Shown here in pieces: positions 23,581 to 31,825 of a DNA stretch of 50,461 bases. Source of the DNA: an uncultured bacterium. GTDB taxonomy: Bacteria > Patescibacteriota > Patescibacteriia > Patescibacteriales > SZUA-104. The notes under the pieces are model-generated. The model saw nothing but the letters and a program-made list of their open reading frames with translations. It had not been told where the DNA came from and searched no databases. The DNA is taken from assembly GCA_913009695.1 (NCBI GenBank), contig CAJVWV010000006.1, positions 1 to 50,461 of the forward strand. Reading direction: 5' to 3'. Made by a program: the position numbers and the translations under genes. The number at the start of each line of letters is the position of its first letter. Position 1 is the first letter of the stretch.

Positions 23581-24741
23581 ATGTTAACACAAGAACAACA
23601 AATATTTGAACAAATCAAAAAAACTGAACGTATATTAGTTACATTCAGAAAAACTTGGAACGGCGATTCGGTTGCGAGCGCTTTGGCTATGTATTTATTT
23701 TTAAAAAAATTAGATAAAGAAGTTGATGTTGTAGCGGAAAAATTTGACCAAAGCAACCTGTATTCTTTCTTGCCATCCTATGGAGAAATTAAAAATTCAA
23801 TTGAAAACCTCCGCCAATTTATAATTTCTCTAGACATAGAAAACGTAAAAGTTAACCAGATTAAATATAAAGTAAAAGACAACGCCCTAAACTTTATTAT
23901 CTCCCCAAAAGAGGGATTTTTTAATGAAGACGATATTAGTAGCAAGTCCGGCGATTTTAAATACGATTTAATAATTACACTTGATACACCTGATTTAGAA
24001 TTCTTAGGAAAAATCTATGATAACGATACGGAATTTTTCTATAATACTCCAATTATTAATGTTGATCATCATGGTTCAAACGAAGAATTCGGACAAATTA
24101 ATCAAGTTGATATAACTGCAGTGGCAACTTCAGAAATTTTATTTTCTCTTTTTAATAAATATTCCCGCGACGTAATTGACGAAGACATTGCAACTTGTCT
24201 TTTGTCCGGTATGATATCTAAAACAAGAAGCTTTAAAACTCCGAATGTAACTCCGGTCGCGTTATCATCCGCAGCTCAATTAATTTCTATGGGCGCGCGC
24301 AGAGAAGAAATAGTAAATTTTCTTTACCGCTCAAGACCTTTAAGCGTATTAAAACTTTGGGGAAGAGTTTTGGCTAGACTATCAAGCGCTTTGGATGATA
24401 AGCTTGTTTGGTCTTCTATTAAAGCAAGTGATTTTGAAAACACCGAAACAACCGAGCATGATTTAAATGAAGTTGTTGATGAGCTTATAGTAAATATGCC
24501 ACGAGTTAAAATTGTTGTTTTGGTTTACGAAGTTAAGGATTCGTCAACTGACGATAATAAAAAACATTCAAAAGCGTTAATTTACTCAATTAAAAATATT
24601 GACTCTCTAAATATAGTTAAAGAGCTAAAGCCGGAAGGAACAAAAAAAATGGCCATGATTAAATCCGAAAAACCAAGGGAAGATCTAGAAAAAGAAGTTA
24701 TTAAATTAATTAAAGATAAACTAGATAAATTGCCTATTTAA
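23581..24741 (+). CDS. DHH-family phosphoesterase (NrnA/RecJ-like)
   Basis: 386 residues. The N-terminal motif RKTWNGDSVASALAMYLFLK (about 21-40) aligns with the D-x-D-S-x-x-S motif I, with Asn-Gly-Asp in place of Asp-x-Asp. IITLDTPDLEFLG (about 137) is motif II and IINVDHHGSNEEFG (about 159) is the DHH motif III. Family members bind two Mn2+ ions and hydrolyse nano-RNA, pAp or cyclic dinucleotide products. The C-terminal region (about 300-386) is DHHA1-like but lacks an obvious GGGH motif. The gene starts 3 bases after a heptamer array and ends before an intrinsic terminator at 24783-24803. Confidence 0.85.
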   Translation: MLTQEQQIFEQIKKTERILVTFRKTWNGDSVASALAMYLFLKKLDKEVDVVAEKFDQSNLYSFLPSYGEIKNSIENLRQFIISLDIENVKVNQIKYKVKDNALNFIISPKEGFFNEDDISSKSGDFKYDLIITLDTPDLEFLGKIYDNDTEFFYNTPIINVDHHGSNEEFGQINQVDITAVATSEILFSLFNKYSRDVIDEDIATCLLSGMISKTRSFKTPNVTPVALSSAAQLISMGARREEIVNFLYRSRPLSVLKLWGRVLARLSSALDDKLVWSSIKASDFENTETTEHDLNEVVDELIVNMPRVKIVVLVYEVKDSSTDDNKKHSKALIYSIKNIDSLNIVKELKPEGTKKMAMIKSEKPREDLEKEVIKLIKDKLDKLPI

Positions 24742-24782
24742 TACTTGAAAAAAATTAAATATAATGCTAAATTTTAAATACT

Positions 24783-24803
24783 AAAGGATTAAGTCCTTTT
24801 TTT
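24783..24803 (+). terminator. Rho-independent terminator
   Basis: AAAGGA, loop TTAAG, TCCTTT and more T residues, 40 bases after the DHH gene. Confidence 0.85.
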
Positions 24804-24810
24804 GTTTTAA

Positions 24811-24873
24811 GGACGGTTAGCTTCCGCCTACGCCAAAGGCTTCGGCGGACAAGCAGTTGTCCCCGTAACTTTT
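24811..24873 (+). pseudogene. Broken tRNA copy with palindrome insert, copy 1
   Basis: GGACGGTTAGCT matches the first 12 bases of the intact tRNA-Val (GGACGGCTAGCT) with one change. It is then interrupted by TCCGCCTACGCCAAAGGC plus TTCGGCGGA (24823-24849). The following CAAGCAGTTGTCC keeps only faint similarity. Confidence 0.65.
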
Positions 24874-24934
24874 GGGTTCGTAGCTCAGTTGGTTAGAGTC
24901 CCGAAGCGTCGGGATTGACATCAATCAATATTTA
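24874..24934 (+). pseudogene. Broken tRNA copy with palindrome insert, copy 2
   Basis: GGGTTCGTAGCTCAGTTGGT plus TAGAG (24874-24898) is a complete tRNA 5' part through the D arm. The mini-palindrome TCCCGAAGCGTCGGGA (24899-24914) follows, then TTGACATC as in the tRNA-Val anticodon loop. The acceptor 3' half is missing. Confidence 0.8.
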
Positions 24935-25008
<74 letters not shown>

Positions 25009-25023
25009 CATCACATATATTAA

Positions 25024-25099
25024 GGGCCTATAGCTCAGCGGTTAGAGCGCCACGCTTATAACGTGGATGTCGATGGTTCGATTCCATCTAGGCCCACCA
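25024..25099 (+). tRNA. tRNA-Ile (anticodon UAU)
   Basis: Acceptor GGGCCTA pairs with TAGGCCC. The D arm is GCTC/GAGC, the anticodon arm CCACG-CTTATAA-CGTGG, and the T arm GATGG-TTCGATT-CCATC. Discriminator A and encoded CCA. The anticodon at positions 34-36 reads TAT, decoding AUA without the usual lysidine-modified CAU. Confidence 0.93.
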
Positions 25100-25181
25100 A
25101 ATAGGTCTTTGCGATTTTTTTACGCCTGCGGCGTTTGCGGAGAGCGTTAGCTCGCCTCGCCTGCGCCTGCCTGCCGGCATT

Positions 25182-25268
25182 GAAAAAGGCAAAAGGAATA
25201 TATCAATAAAGAATTTAGAAAAAATAGCCAATGGTTTAAAAATTAAGCTTGATGAGCTATTAAAATAG
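25182..25268 (+). pseudogene. C-terminal remnant of an XRE-family regulator
   Basis: 28 residues, EKGKRNISIKNLEKIANGLK then IKLDELLK and stop, match the last two helices of HTH_3 domains. The recognition-helix half is gone. Bases 25100-25181 upstream hold mini-palindromes (ACGCCTGCGGCGT and GAGCGTTAGCTC) instead. It lies between tRNA-Ile and the accessory island. Confidence 0.7.
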
Positions 25269-25271
25269 CTT

Positions 25272-25970
25272 ATGGTCTATAAACATAAATATTTTACTTT
25301 AGACGATAAATCAAGAAAGGTTTTTGACGAGAACAATAAAGAATTATCTTTAACAGGCAACGCTTTTCGCTTGCTTGTTTTTTTATGCGCCAACGGCTCC
25401 GCTGCTATTACGGACATCGGCGATTATCTTGATTCATCCAAAGATTATGATGAAAATCATATCAGACAATACCGCTATAAAATCAACACAATTATCGGAA
25501 AGAATATTATTGAATATAAAAATAGCGTTTATTCGGTAATCGGCAACATTAAAAAACTTGAAAAATTAGAGGAAAACGATCGTAATACGGATTTATTACG
25601 GCCAGATAATGTAAAATTGAAGAATAAAAATAAATTTGTGGAAAAGTTAAAAAACATACAATTTTCAAATATTCCGGCGATCATCGCTATTATTGCCTTG
25701 CTTTTAACTTTTATTGACTGGCACTCTTACGGATATTACACCTTAATGAAATTTGTCGTCGCGGGAACAACCGCCTATTACGCTTATTATATTTACGAAG
25801 TAGTTAAAAAACAGGATTTTTGGTTTTGGGGATTAATAATCATCGCGATTTTGTTCAATCCAATTATTCCCATTTATCTCGGAGATAAGAGTTTATGGAT
25901 GATTATAGATGTTGTGGTGATTGGGTTTTTGATCAGCTTTATTTTTAATTTTAAAAAATATAGTAAATAA
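25272..25970 (+). CDS. Winged-helix / DUF6804-like membrane protein
   Basis: 232 residues. The first 95 resemble an OmpR/PhoB-type winged helix: LTGNAFRLLVFLCANGSAAI and HIRQYRYKINTIIG. Residues about 135-228 form three or four membrane helices with YGYYTLMKFVVAGTTAYYAY and ILFNPIIPIYLGDKSLWMII, the pattern I associate with DUF6804. The fusion predicts a membrane-tethered DNA-binding protein. It starts 3 bases after the XRE remnant stops and is followed after 10 bases by the antirepressor-like gene, suggesting co-transcription within an accessory island beside tRNA-Ile. The domain calls are from pattern recognition only. Confidence 0.65.
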   Translation: MVYKHKYFTLDDKSRKVFDENNKELSLTGNAFRLLVFLCANGSAAITDIGDYLDSSKDYDENHIRQYRYKINTIIGKNIIEYKNSVYSVIGNIKKLEKLEENDRNTDLLRPDNVKLKNKNKFVEKLKNIQFSNIPAIIAIIALLLTFIDWHSYGYYTLMKFVVAGTTAYYAYYIYEVVKKQDFWFWGLIIIAILFNPIIPIYLGDKSLWMIIDVVVIGFLISFIFNFKKYSK

Positions 25971-25980
25971 TTAAAATAAT

Positions 25981-26841
25981 ATGGAAGAAAAAATTTCAAC
26001 GGCAAAAAAACAAGAAAAATCTATTATTATTTTTAATAATCAAAGCGTACGCCGCCATTGGGATGATAAAAAAGAAGAATGGTATTTTTCGATTATTGAT
26101 GTTATTAGAATTTTAACTAATAATGAAAGGCCGAGAAAATATTGGAACGACTTAAAAACAAAGCTAAAACAGGAAGGAAGCGAAGTGTCCGAAAAAATCG
26201 GACAGTTGAAAATGACGGCTCCTGACGGCAAAATGCGCTTAACTGATGTTGGCGACACTGAAACCATGCTCCGCCTAGTCCAATCAATCCCGTCGCCCAA
26301 AGCCGAGCCGTTTAAGCTCTGGCTGGCGCGCGCGGGCAAGGAAAGGATTGACGAAACAGCTGATCCTGAAAAAGCGATTGACCGAGCTATGCGGACATAC
26401 TTAAAAAAGGGGTATCCCAAGGAATGGATAAACCAAAGGTTAAAAAGCATTGAAGTAAGAAAAGATTTGACTGATGAATGGGAAAATCGCGGAGTAAAAG
26501 AAGGATTGGAATTCGCCATCCTCACTGATGAAATTACCAAGGCGTGGACAGGCGGGTTAAAAACAAAAGATTATAAGAAATTGAAAGATTTAAAAAAAGA
26601 AAATCTGCGGGATAATATGTCAAACTTAGAGTTAGTTTTAAATATGCTAGCGGAAGCCAGCACTACGGAAATATCCAAAAAGAAAAAACCGAAAACTTTT
26701 GAGCGCAATAAATCAGTCGCCCGCCAAGGCGGAGAGGTCGCTGGCAACGCGAGGATTGAGATTGAGAGAAAAACAGGCGTGAAAGTTATAGCCGGAAAGA
26801 ATACCAAGATGTTTGGTAAAGAACGGAAAAAGATAAAATAA
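25981..26841 (+). CDS. BRO-N / DinD-like phage antirepressor
   Basis: 286 residues. The N-terminal BRO domain includes IIIFNNQSVRRHWDDKKEEW and WYFSIIDVIRILT, then LRLVQSIPSPKAEPFKLWLA. The middle region TYLKKGYPKEWINQRLKSIE and the LTDEW...AILTDEITKAWTG segments match proteins annotated as phage antirepressor or DNA-damage-inducible protein D. The C-terminus is basic (KKKKPKTFERNKSVARQGG), consistent with DNA binding. Such genes are typical of prophages and integrated elements and may respond to DNA damage. It is the best evidence that 25.1-28.3 kb is an acquired island. Confidence 0.88.
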   Translation: MEEKISTAKKQEKSIIIFNNQSVRRHWDDKKEEWYFSIIDVIRILTNNERPRKYWNDLKTKLKQEGSEVSEKIGQLKMTAPDGKMRLTDVGDTETMLRLVQSIPSPKAEPFKLWLARAGKERIDETADPEKAIDRAMRTYLKKGYPKEWINQRLKSIEVRKDLTDEWENRGVKEGLEFAILTDEITKAWTGGLKTKDYKKLKDLKKENLRDNMSNLELVLNMLAEASTTEISKKKKPKTFERNKSVARQGGEVAGNARIEIERKTGVKVIAGKNTKMFGKERKKIK

Positions 26842-26873
26842 TATAATAAATAATTTAGAAATAAAATATATAT

Positions 26874-27242
26874 ATGAGATCTGCTTTAATAGGAAAATTT
26901 GCTGCAAGTTTAAGCATAGAAACCATAAAAGAATATTATTATATTTTTGTTATTCTTTTTATTGTTGGTGGGCTCGCTTACTACTTTATAAATAAATATG
27001 AAAATTCAGAAGAAGGTAGAAAAGAATTAAAAAGACAGGAGGAAGAATATAAAAATTCAGAAGAATACAAACAAACATTGCGATACGAAGTTGAAATAGA
27101 AAAATACAAAATAGAAACGCCTCTGCATAAAAGATTTCTCTTAGGAGTAAAAGATTTTTTTAAGGGACTTACTTATGCAATTATATTAATAATTATTGTC
27201 GCATTAATAGCAGGTATAGTAGCTAATATTTTAAATAAATAA
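26874..27242 (+). CDS. Small two-helix membrane protein
   Basis: 122 residues with a membrane helix at about 20-40 (YYYIFVILFIVGGLAYYFI), a charged amphipathic middle (ENSEEGRKELKRQEEEYKNS, likely coiled coil), and a second helix at about 97-118 (AIILIIIVALIAGIVANIL). No family is recognised. It is 32 bases after the antirepressor-like gene and 7 bases before the next membrane-protein gene, so these probably form one transcript. Confidence 0.65.
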   Translation: MRSALIGKFAASLSIETIKEYYYIFVILFIVGGLAYYFINKYENSEEGRKELKRQEEEYKNSEEYKQTLRYEVEIEKYKIETPLHKRFLLGVKDFFKGLTYAIILIIIVALIAGIVANILNK

Positions 27243-27249
27243 TAAAAAT

Positions 27250-27930
27250 ATGGAAAAACTGAACAAGCCATTATCTTGGAAGATGTTATTGATTGTCGGC
27301 GCAGTCTTGCATACTGTGGCATATTTTCTTACGTCTTATTACATCTTATTTTCTTGGGTTGGTGTTCTTGGAGATATAATGTTCCTGTTGGGTTTAGTGA
27401 ATTCAATTGTATATTTTATTAAAAAGAAAAAAAATAAAAACAATGAAAAAAAACAGCTTTTAGAAGAGATAAAGCCACAACCAGATACTATTATAAATTT
27501 ATCCCAAAAAAAGAGCAATGGTTTTAATGAAAATAAATTTAACAAGCTAGCATTGCCATCCACAATTATAATAGCAAGTATTATTTTAGGAGGATTTTAT
27601 TATGCGAGCCAAGTTATAAAACAAAAATCAGTAGAAAAACAACAACAAACCCAAATACAGGTAAAAATAGAGGAAACAAATAATGAATATCTAGTGAAAA
27701 GAAAAGCACAATGTTACGAAATAGAGCAAACTGAAAGAAAAAATTATAACAATGTTGACGGCAGCTTTTATATTGAAGAGTTTGATATATGTAAGGTTAG
27801 ATACCTTAATGAAAAGTGGGGCAAGGGCAATCTTAATGATTGTCCTGTTTCTGCTGACCAAGATCAAGGATTGAATTTAGATGAAACCGGTGATTGCACA
27901 ATTACACGTTATAGTTATAAGGCTTTTTAA
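27250..27930 (+). CDS. Uncharacterised membrane protein with Cys-bearing C-domain
   Basis: 226 residues. Two N-terminal membrane helices (about 12-32 and 38-57) are followed by a cytoplasmic Lys-rich linker, a third helix (about 100-120, STIIIASIILGGFYYASQVI), and a polar C-terminal domain of about 100 residues. Four Cys residues (QCYEIE, DICKV, NDCPVS, GDCTI) could form disulfides if that domain is outside. No family is recognised. It is the last complete gene of the island's plus-strand run. Confidence 0.65.
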   Translation: MEKLNKPLSWKMLLIVGAVLHTVAYFLTSYYILFSWVGVLGDIMFLLGLVNSIVYFIKKKKNKNNEKKQLLEEIKPQPDTIINLSQKKSNGFNENKFNKLALPSTIIIASIILGGFYYASQVIKQKSVEKQQQTQIQVKIEETNNEYLVKRKAQCYEIEQTERKNYNNVDGSFYIEEFDICKVRYLNEKWGKGNLNDCPVSADQDQGLNLDETGDCTITRYSYKAF

Positions 27931-28019
27931 TAAATATATCTGAAAAAATAAATAATTTAAAACAAGGTTTTGGAAAAAAATAATAAAATATTATAAAATT
28001 AAAAAATAAAATTTTATTT

Positions 28020-28148
28020 ATGAGAGAATCAACTATATATCAAAATAAAATAGAAAAGTTACTGACTAATTATTTTAGTGAAAGTGAAGTAGAAACGGAA
28101 TGGGCAGTCTCTAGAAGGCGGTTAGGAAACGGCAAACCGTTAAAATGA
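28020..28148 (+). CDS. Short ORF, likely gene fragment
   Basis: 42 residues beginning MRESTIYQNKIEKLLTNYFS and ending RLGNGKPLK. No recognised family. Its TGA overlaps the ATG of the next frame (ATGA), a coupling arrangement, but both frames are short, so they may be remnants of one larger gene. Confidence 0.4.
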   Translation: MRESTIYQNKIEKLLTNYFSESEVETEWAVSRRRLGNGKPLK

Positions 28149-28330
28149 AATACGATTCAAACACATCCGGTTTGTCCGAAAGATTGGTTGATCCGTATAA
28201 GTCCAGCGCGCCATACGGCGAGGGCTACTGCCATAACCGCGGGGAAGTTCGCAAGTTCCGTTTTGATCGGGTTATTAATATTAAAATAACAAATAAAAAA
28301 TTTATCAAGCCAAAAAGTTGGAAAGTTTAA
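28145..28330 (+). pseudogene. WYL-domain-like fragment
   Basis: 61 residues. SERLVDPYK, then EGYCHNRGEVRKFRFDRV and INIKITNKKF match the end of WYL domains (V-x-P-Y ... gyC..r.e.R.FrldRi..i). Complete WYL regulators have about 300 residues with an N-terminal HTH, so this would be a remnant. The family call is from pattern only. Confidence 0.5.
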
Positions 28331-28772
28331 AAATTAAAAAGATAGGCAAACGGACAAAAACTTTTGGGCGAAAACTTTCGCCCTCTTGCCCTGATCGCGC
28401 TCCGCGCGGTATGCGGGGGCTGGATTAAAGAGGAAACAAAAAGAAAAAAATTTCACTCCTTTATTTAAAAAATAAAAAGAGAGGGGGGGGCGTTTAAAAA
28501 ATGAATCTGAAATTTTTTTCTTTTTATTTCCGCTTTTGGCTCCGCATCGCAAAGCGTGCGGGATAAACTCCACGGAAACGCCCCGAATAGCAGACGCTAT
28601 GGAGCAAGCTGAGCCGTGTTGTTAGATAATCAGCTCGCAAAGCGAGCATCCTTTTTAAAATGGGTTTGAGCATTCTCAAATATAGCCCACAACTAAATAT
28701 AACAAAAAGAGTGTAGTGAAAACTATACTTTTTTTATTTTGATATGTGGCTGTGACAATATAATTTTGGCTC
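28331..28772. other. Non-coding stretch with mini-palindromes and G/T runs
   Basis: No gene is seen. It contains GGGCGAAAACTTTCGCCC (28368-28385), CGCGCTCCGCGCG, a run of eight or more G (about 28482), GCTCGCAAAGCGAGC (28634-28648) and an AGTGTAGTGAAAACTATACTTTTTTT hairpin-like end split around 28711-28736 that may be a terminator. Texture resembles 1743-2141. Confidence 0.65.
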
Positions 28773-28821
28773 TTGCCTATATTTCTTAAAAATATTATAA
28801 TAATAATAGTTTTATTTATAA

Positions 28822-28850
28822 ATCCCCCAACCCCCTTTAATAAAGGGGGA
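28822..28850. repeat. PPxPFxKGG-type palindrome supplying a ribosome site
   Basis: ATCCCCCAACCCCCTTTAAT then AAAGGGGGAG. Its 3' arm AAGGGGGAG lies about 8 bases before the hsp20 ATG and is the only Shine-Dalgarno-like sequence there. Confidence 0.85.
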
Positions 28851-28859
28851 GATAAAATT

Positions 28860-29312
28860 ATGACAAGTATTTTTAATAAAATAATCGGTAAAGGAAAGAA
28901 AAAAGAAATTGCTGATTCACATATACACGAAAATAATCTGGCTAGCGATGGCTATGATGAATGGATTGACGAAGATTTTGAAGAAGGGCAATTATCTATT
29001 GACGTTTATCAGACGCCGAAAAATTTAATTATTAAATCAACAATCGCCGGCGTAAGACCGAATGATATTGATATATCTATTAATAACGACATGCTGACAA
29101 TTAGGGGGAAAAGAGAATTGCAGGAAAAAGTCATAAGCGAGGACTATTTGTACCGGGAATGCTATTGGGGCGCTTTTAGCCGTTCTATAATATTACCGGT
29201 TGAAGTTAAATCTGAAAAAATTGACGCTTTTTTAGAAGACGGCGTTTTGACCATAACTCTTCCTAAAGTAAATATTAAAAAAAACGTTAACGTAAAAGTA
29301 AAGGAAAAATAA
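28860..29312 (+). CDS. Hsp20 / alpha-crystallin small heat-shock protein
   Basis: 150 residues from the ATG preceding TSIFNKIIGK; an upstream ATG at 28773 would read through the palindrome and is less likely. The alpha-crystallin domain spans about 50-145: QLSIDVYQTPKNLIIKSTIA, then GVRPNDIDISINNDMLTIRG and YLYRECYWGAFSRSIILP. The end motif is DGVLTITLPK, the conserved G-V-L-x-I-x-x-P. It is an ATP-independent holdase that binds unfolding proteins. Its N-terminal arm is short and acidic. It is followed by the DUF3006 gene after 69 bases. Confidence 0.93.
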   Translation: MTSIFNKIIGKGKKKEIADSHIHENNLASDGYDEWIDEDFEEGQLSIDVYQTPKNLIIKSTIAGVRPNDIDISINNDMLTIRGKRELQEKVISEDYLYRECYWGAFSRSIILPVEVKSEKIDAFLEDGVLTITLPKVNIKKNVNVKVKEK

Positions 29313-29381
29313 TAATGCGAATAATTCGCATGTCTCGTCCCGAGTACTCGGGATAGCGCGGGTTCGCAAAGCGAATAACTT

Positions 29382-29603
29382 ATGAATATCAAAATAACAA
29401 TAGACAGGTTTGAGGGGGAAAAGGCTGTTTTAAAAACCGAGGACAACCAATCTATTGTCTGGCCAAAAGATAAATTGCCGGCTAACGCCCATGAGAGCAT
29501 GGTTCTAAATTTTAATATACTAAACGATACTGAAACTGAAAAAGATAAAAAAGAATTAGCTAAAGAAATATTGAATGAAATACTTGATGTGGATGATAAG
29601 TAA
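29382..29603 (+). CDS. DUF3006-domain protein
   Basis: 73 residues. ITIDRFEGEKAVLKTEDNQS, then IVWPKDKLPANAHESMVLNF matches DUF3006 (I-D-R-f-E-g-x-x-A-v-L ... P-x-x-x-L-P). It is a small beta-rich domain of unknown function, often near envelope or secreted-hydrolase genes. The C-terminus is an acidic helix. The preceding gap contains CCCGAGTACTCGGG, a mini-palindrome (29339-29352). Confidence 0.85.
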   Translation: MNIKITIDRFEGEKAVLKTEDNQSIVWPKDKLPANAHESMVLNFNILNDTETEKDKKELAKEILNEILDVDDK

Positions 29604-29757
29604 TAAATATAAAATCCTAATGTCAAAATCCTAATGTCAAATCAAGCTTAAATGATAAAATGCTTAAATAAATAATTTGGACTTTGTTATTTGGATTTGA
29701 TTTGACGTTTGGGCTTTGGATTTAAAAATTTTATTTACAATTAAAAGTTTATTAGGT

Positions 29758-31638
29758 ATGCTGAACTTCATTAAAAACAAAAAAAATATTTCTCACGGTT
29801 GGTTGCTTGATGTAGCAATCATTTTTTTTATTGTTCTTGTTTTAATGACCGCGCTTTTAATAGGTTTTGAAAAAAAATATAAAGATAAAATATATCCCGG
29901 AGTAACCGTTGGCAATATAGATTTAGATGGTAGGCCAATAAGATCAGCCAGAACCATAATAAACGAAAAAATAAACGAAATTAATCAGGACGGCATTACT
30001 TTTTATTACGGGAATAAAGAAACAATAGTTAAACCTATTATCGCCTCATTAGAAAGCGATTTGGCGTACGAAATTATTAATTTTGACGCGGAAAACACTG
30101 TTCTTGAGGCGTATAACTTCGGACGGGAAGATAATTTTTTCGTAAATTTACAAAATAAACTTAAATCACTCTTTTTTAAGAAACAAATTAATCTTCATAT
30201 TACAATTAATGACGAACAAGTAGAAGAGGCTCTTCGCAATAATTTTTCAGAACTTGAAATTCCGGCTGAAAACGCAAAATTAGTAAGTAAAAAGAAAATC
30301 TATTTGGGGGGAATGGAAAATTTTCAATTTGACGTACAAAAAGAAAAACTTGGTAAAACGATAGATTATAAAAAAGGAATCTCCCAGCTTAAAAAACAAC
30401 TAGCTCAAATTAATAACAATTCAATAGAGCTATTTACTAGCACCGATTATCCTACAATATATAAAAAGGACGCCCTTAATATTGAAAACAAAGCGCAAAA
30501 CATAGTAGCTCTTGCGCCCTTAGTATTAAAGCATGATAAACAAGAATGGAAACTAAATAAAGCAGAGTTGGCCGGATGGCTAACCTTAAAAAATGAAACT
30601 GCCGAAGATAACGATATAATTAAAGTAAGTATAAATTCGGAGGTCGTTCAAAATTACCTAAAAGAAAAGATTGCGCCAGAAATAAATCAGGAACCGATTG
30701 AGGCTAAGTTTGAAATTAAAAACGGCCGAGTTACTAAATTCCAAGCCAGTCGCGACGGAATAACATTAAATACTGAAGCGACTTTTTCTAAAATTGAATT
30801 TGAATTTATTAAAAATGAACAAAAAGAAATTGATTTAGTTGTTGAAGAGTTAAAAAGCAATAGTTCTATTGAAGATGTAAATGATATTGGCATTAAAGAG
30901 ACCGTAGGAATTGGCGAATCCGATTTTTCCGGTTCACCGGCAAACCGTAGGCATAATATTAGCATAGGCGCGAATACATTAAATGGTATTATTATAAAGC
31001 CGGATGAAGAATTTTCGCTTATGGGCACTTTGGGGGAAATTGACGGCTCAGCCGGATATAAGCAGGAACTTGTAATTAAAGACAATAAAACGATTCCGGA
31101 ATATGGAGGCGGCTTATGCCAAATCGGGACTACTATGTTCCGCGCCGCCCTTGCTTCCGGACTCCCAATAACAATGAGACGCAATCATTCTTATAGAGTT
31201 TCGTATTATGAACCGGCGGGAACAGACGCAACGATCTACGACCCATGGCCCGACTTAAGATTTATTAACGACACCGGAAATAATATCTTAATACAATCTA
31301 GAATTGAAGGAAATAATTTATATTTTGATTTTTGGGGGACCAATGACGGACGGATTGCGGAAAGAACCGATCCTATTATATATAATATAGTAAAGCCTCC
31401 ACCGACTAAATTTGTTGAAACACTTGATTTAAAACCAGGAGAAAAAAAATGCACTGAACATGCTCACAACGGAGCAGACGCTTATTTCGATTACAAAGTA
31501 ACTTACCAGAACGGTGAAGCAAAAACAGAAAGATTTAATTCACATTACGTTCCTTGGCAGGAAGTTTGCTTAATCGGCGTAGAAGAATTATCAGAACCGG
31601 AAAAGAGCGCTACATCAACGGAAGAAGCTATTGAATAA
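29758..31638 (+). CDS. VanW-family cell-wall protein
   Basis: About 626 residues from the ATG preceding LNFIKNKKN; an earlier Met 42 bases upstream lies in repeat-like DNA. An N-terminal membrane anchor (about 20-40) is followed by PG-binding-type repeats (YPGVTVGNIDLDGRPIRSAR, about 55-75, and another copy before 340). The VanW domain follows (about 385-520): PDEEFSLMGTLGEIDGSAGY, then GGGLCQIGTTMFRAALASGL and NHSYRVSYYEPAGTDATIYD. VanW occurs in vancomycin-resistance clusters and in many peptidoglycan-associated proteins, but its reaction is not settled. The protein should face the outside of the membrane. Intrinsic terminator at 31771-31810. Confidence 0.9.
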   Translation: MLNFIKNKKNISHGWLLDVAIIFFIVLVLMTALLIGFEKKYKDKIYPGVTVGNIDLDGRPIRSARTIINEKINEINQDGITFYYGNKETIVKPIIASLESDLAYEIINFDAENTVLEAYNFGREDNFFVNLQNKLKSLFFKKQINLHITINDEQVEEALRNNFSELEIPAENAKLVSKKKIYLGGMENFQFDVQKEKLGKTIDYKKGISQLKKQLAQINNNSIELFTSTDYPTIYKKDALNIENKAQNIVALAPLVLKHDKQEWKLNKAELAGWLTLKNETAEDNDIIKVSINSEVVQNYLKEKIAPEINQEPIEAKFEIKNGRVTKFQASRDGITLNTEATFSKIEFEFIKNEQKEIDLVVEELKSNSSIEDVNDIGIKETVGIGESDFSGSPANRRHNISIGANTLNGIIIKPDEEFSLMGTLGEIDGSAGYKQELVIKDNKTIPEYGGGLCQIGTTMFRAALASGLPITMRRNHSYRVSYYEPAGTDATIYDPWPDLRFINDTGNNILIQSRIEGNNLYFDFWGTNDGRIAERTDPIIYNIVKPPPTKFVETLDLKPGEKKCTEHAHNGADAYFDYKVTYQNGEAKTERFNSHYVPWQEVCLIGVEELSEPEKSATSTEEAIE

Positions 31639-31770
31639 AAAAATTAATCTACGAACTACGAATTCATTACGAATTTACAAATATATAAATTATTAAATTT
31701 TTGTATTTTCGTAAATTTGTAATTGATTTGTATATTTGTAGAAGTAAAGTTATCCACAGTTTTAACAAAA

Positions 31771-31810
31771 AATGTAGAGAAGGTTTTTAAACCTATCTCT
31801 ACATTTTTTA
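31771..31810 (+). terminator. Rho-independent terminator
   Basis: AATGTAGAGA pairs with TCTCTACATT around an inner GGTTT/AAACC stem, followed by TTTTTATT. It ends the VanW transcript. A perfect DnaA-box-like TTATCCACA is at 31750-31758 just before it. Confidence 0.85.
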
Positions 31811-31825
31811 TTAAAAAAAAATTTA

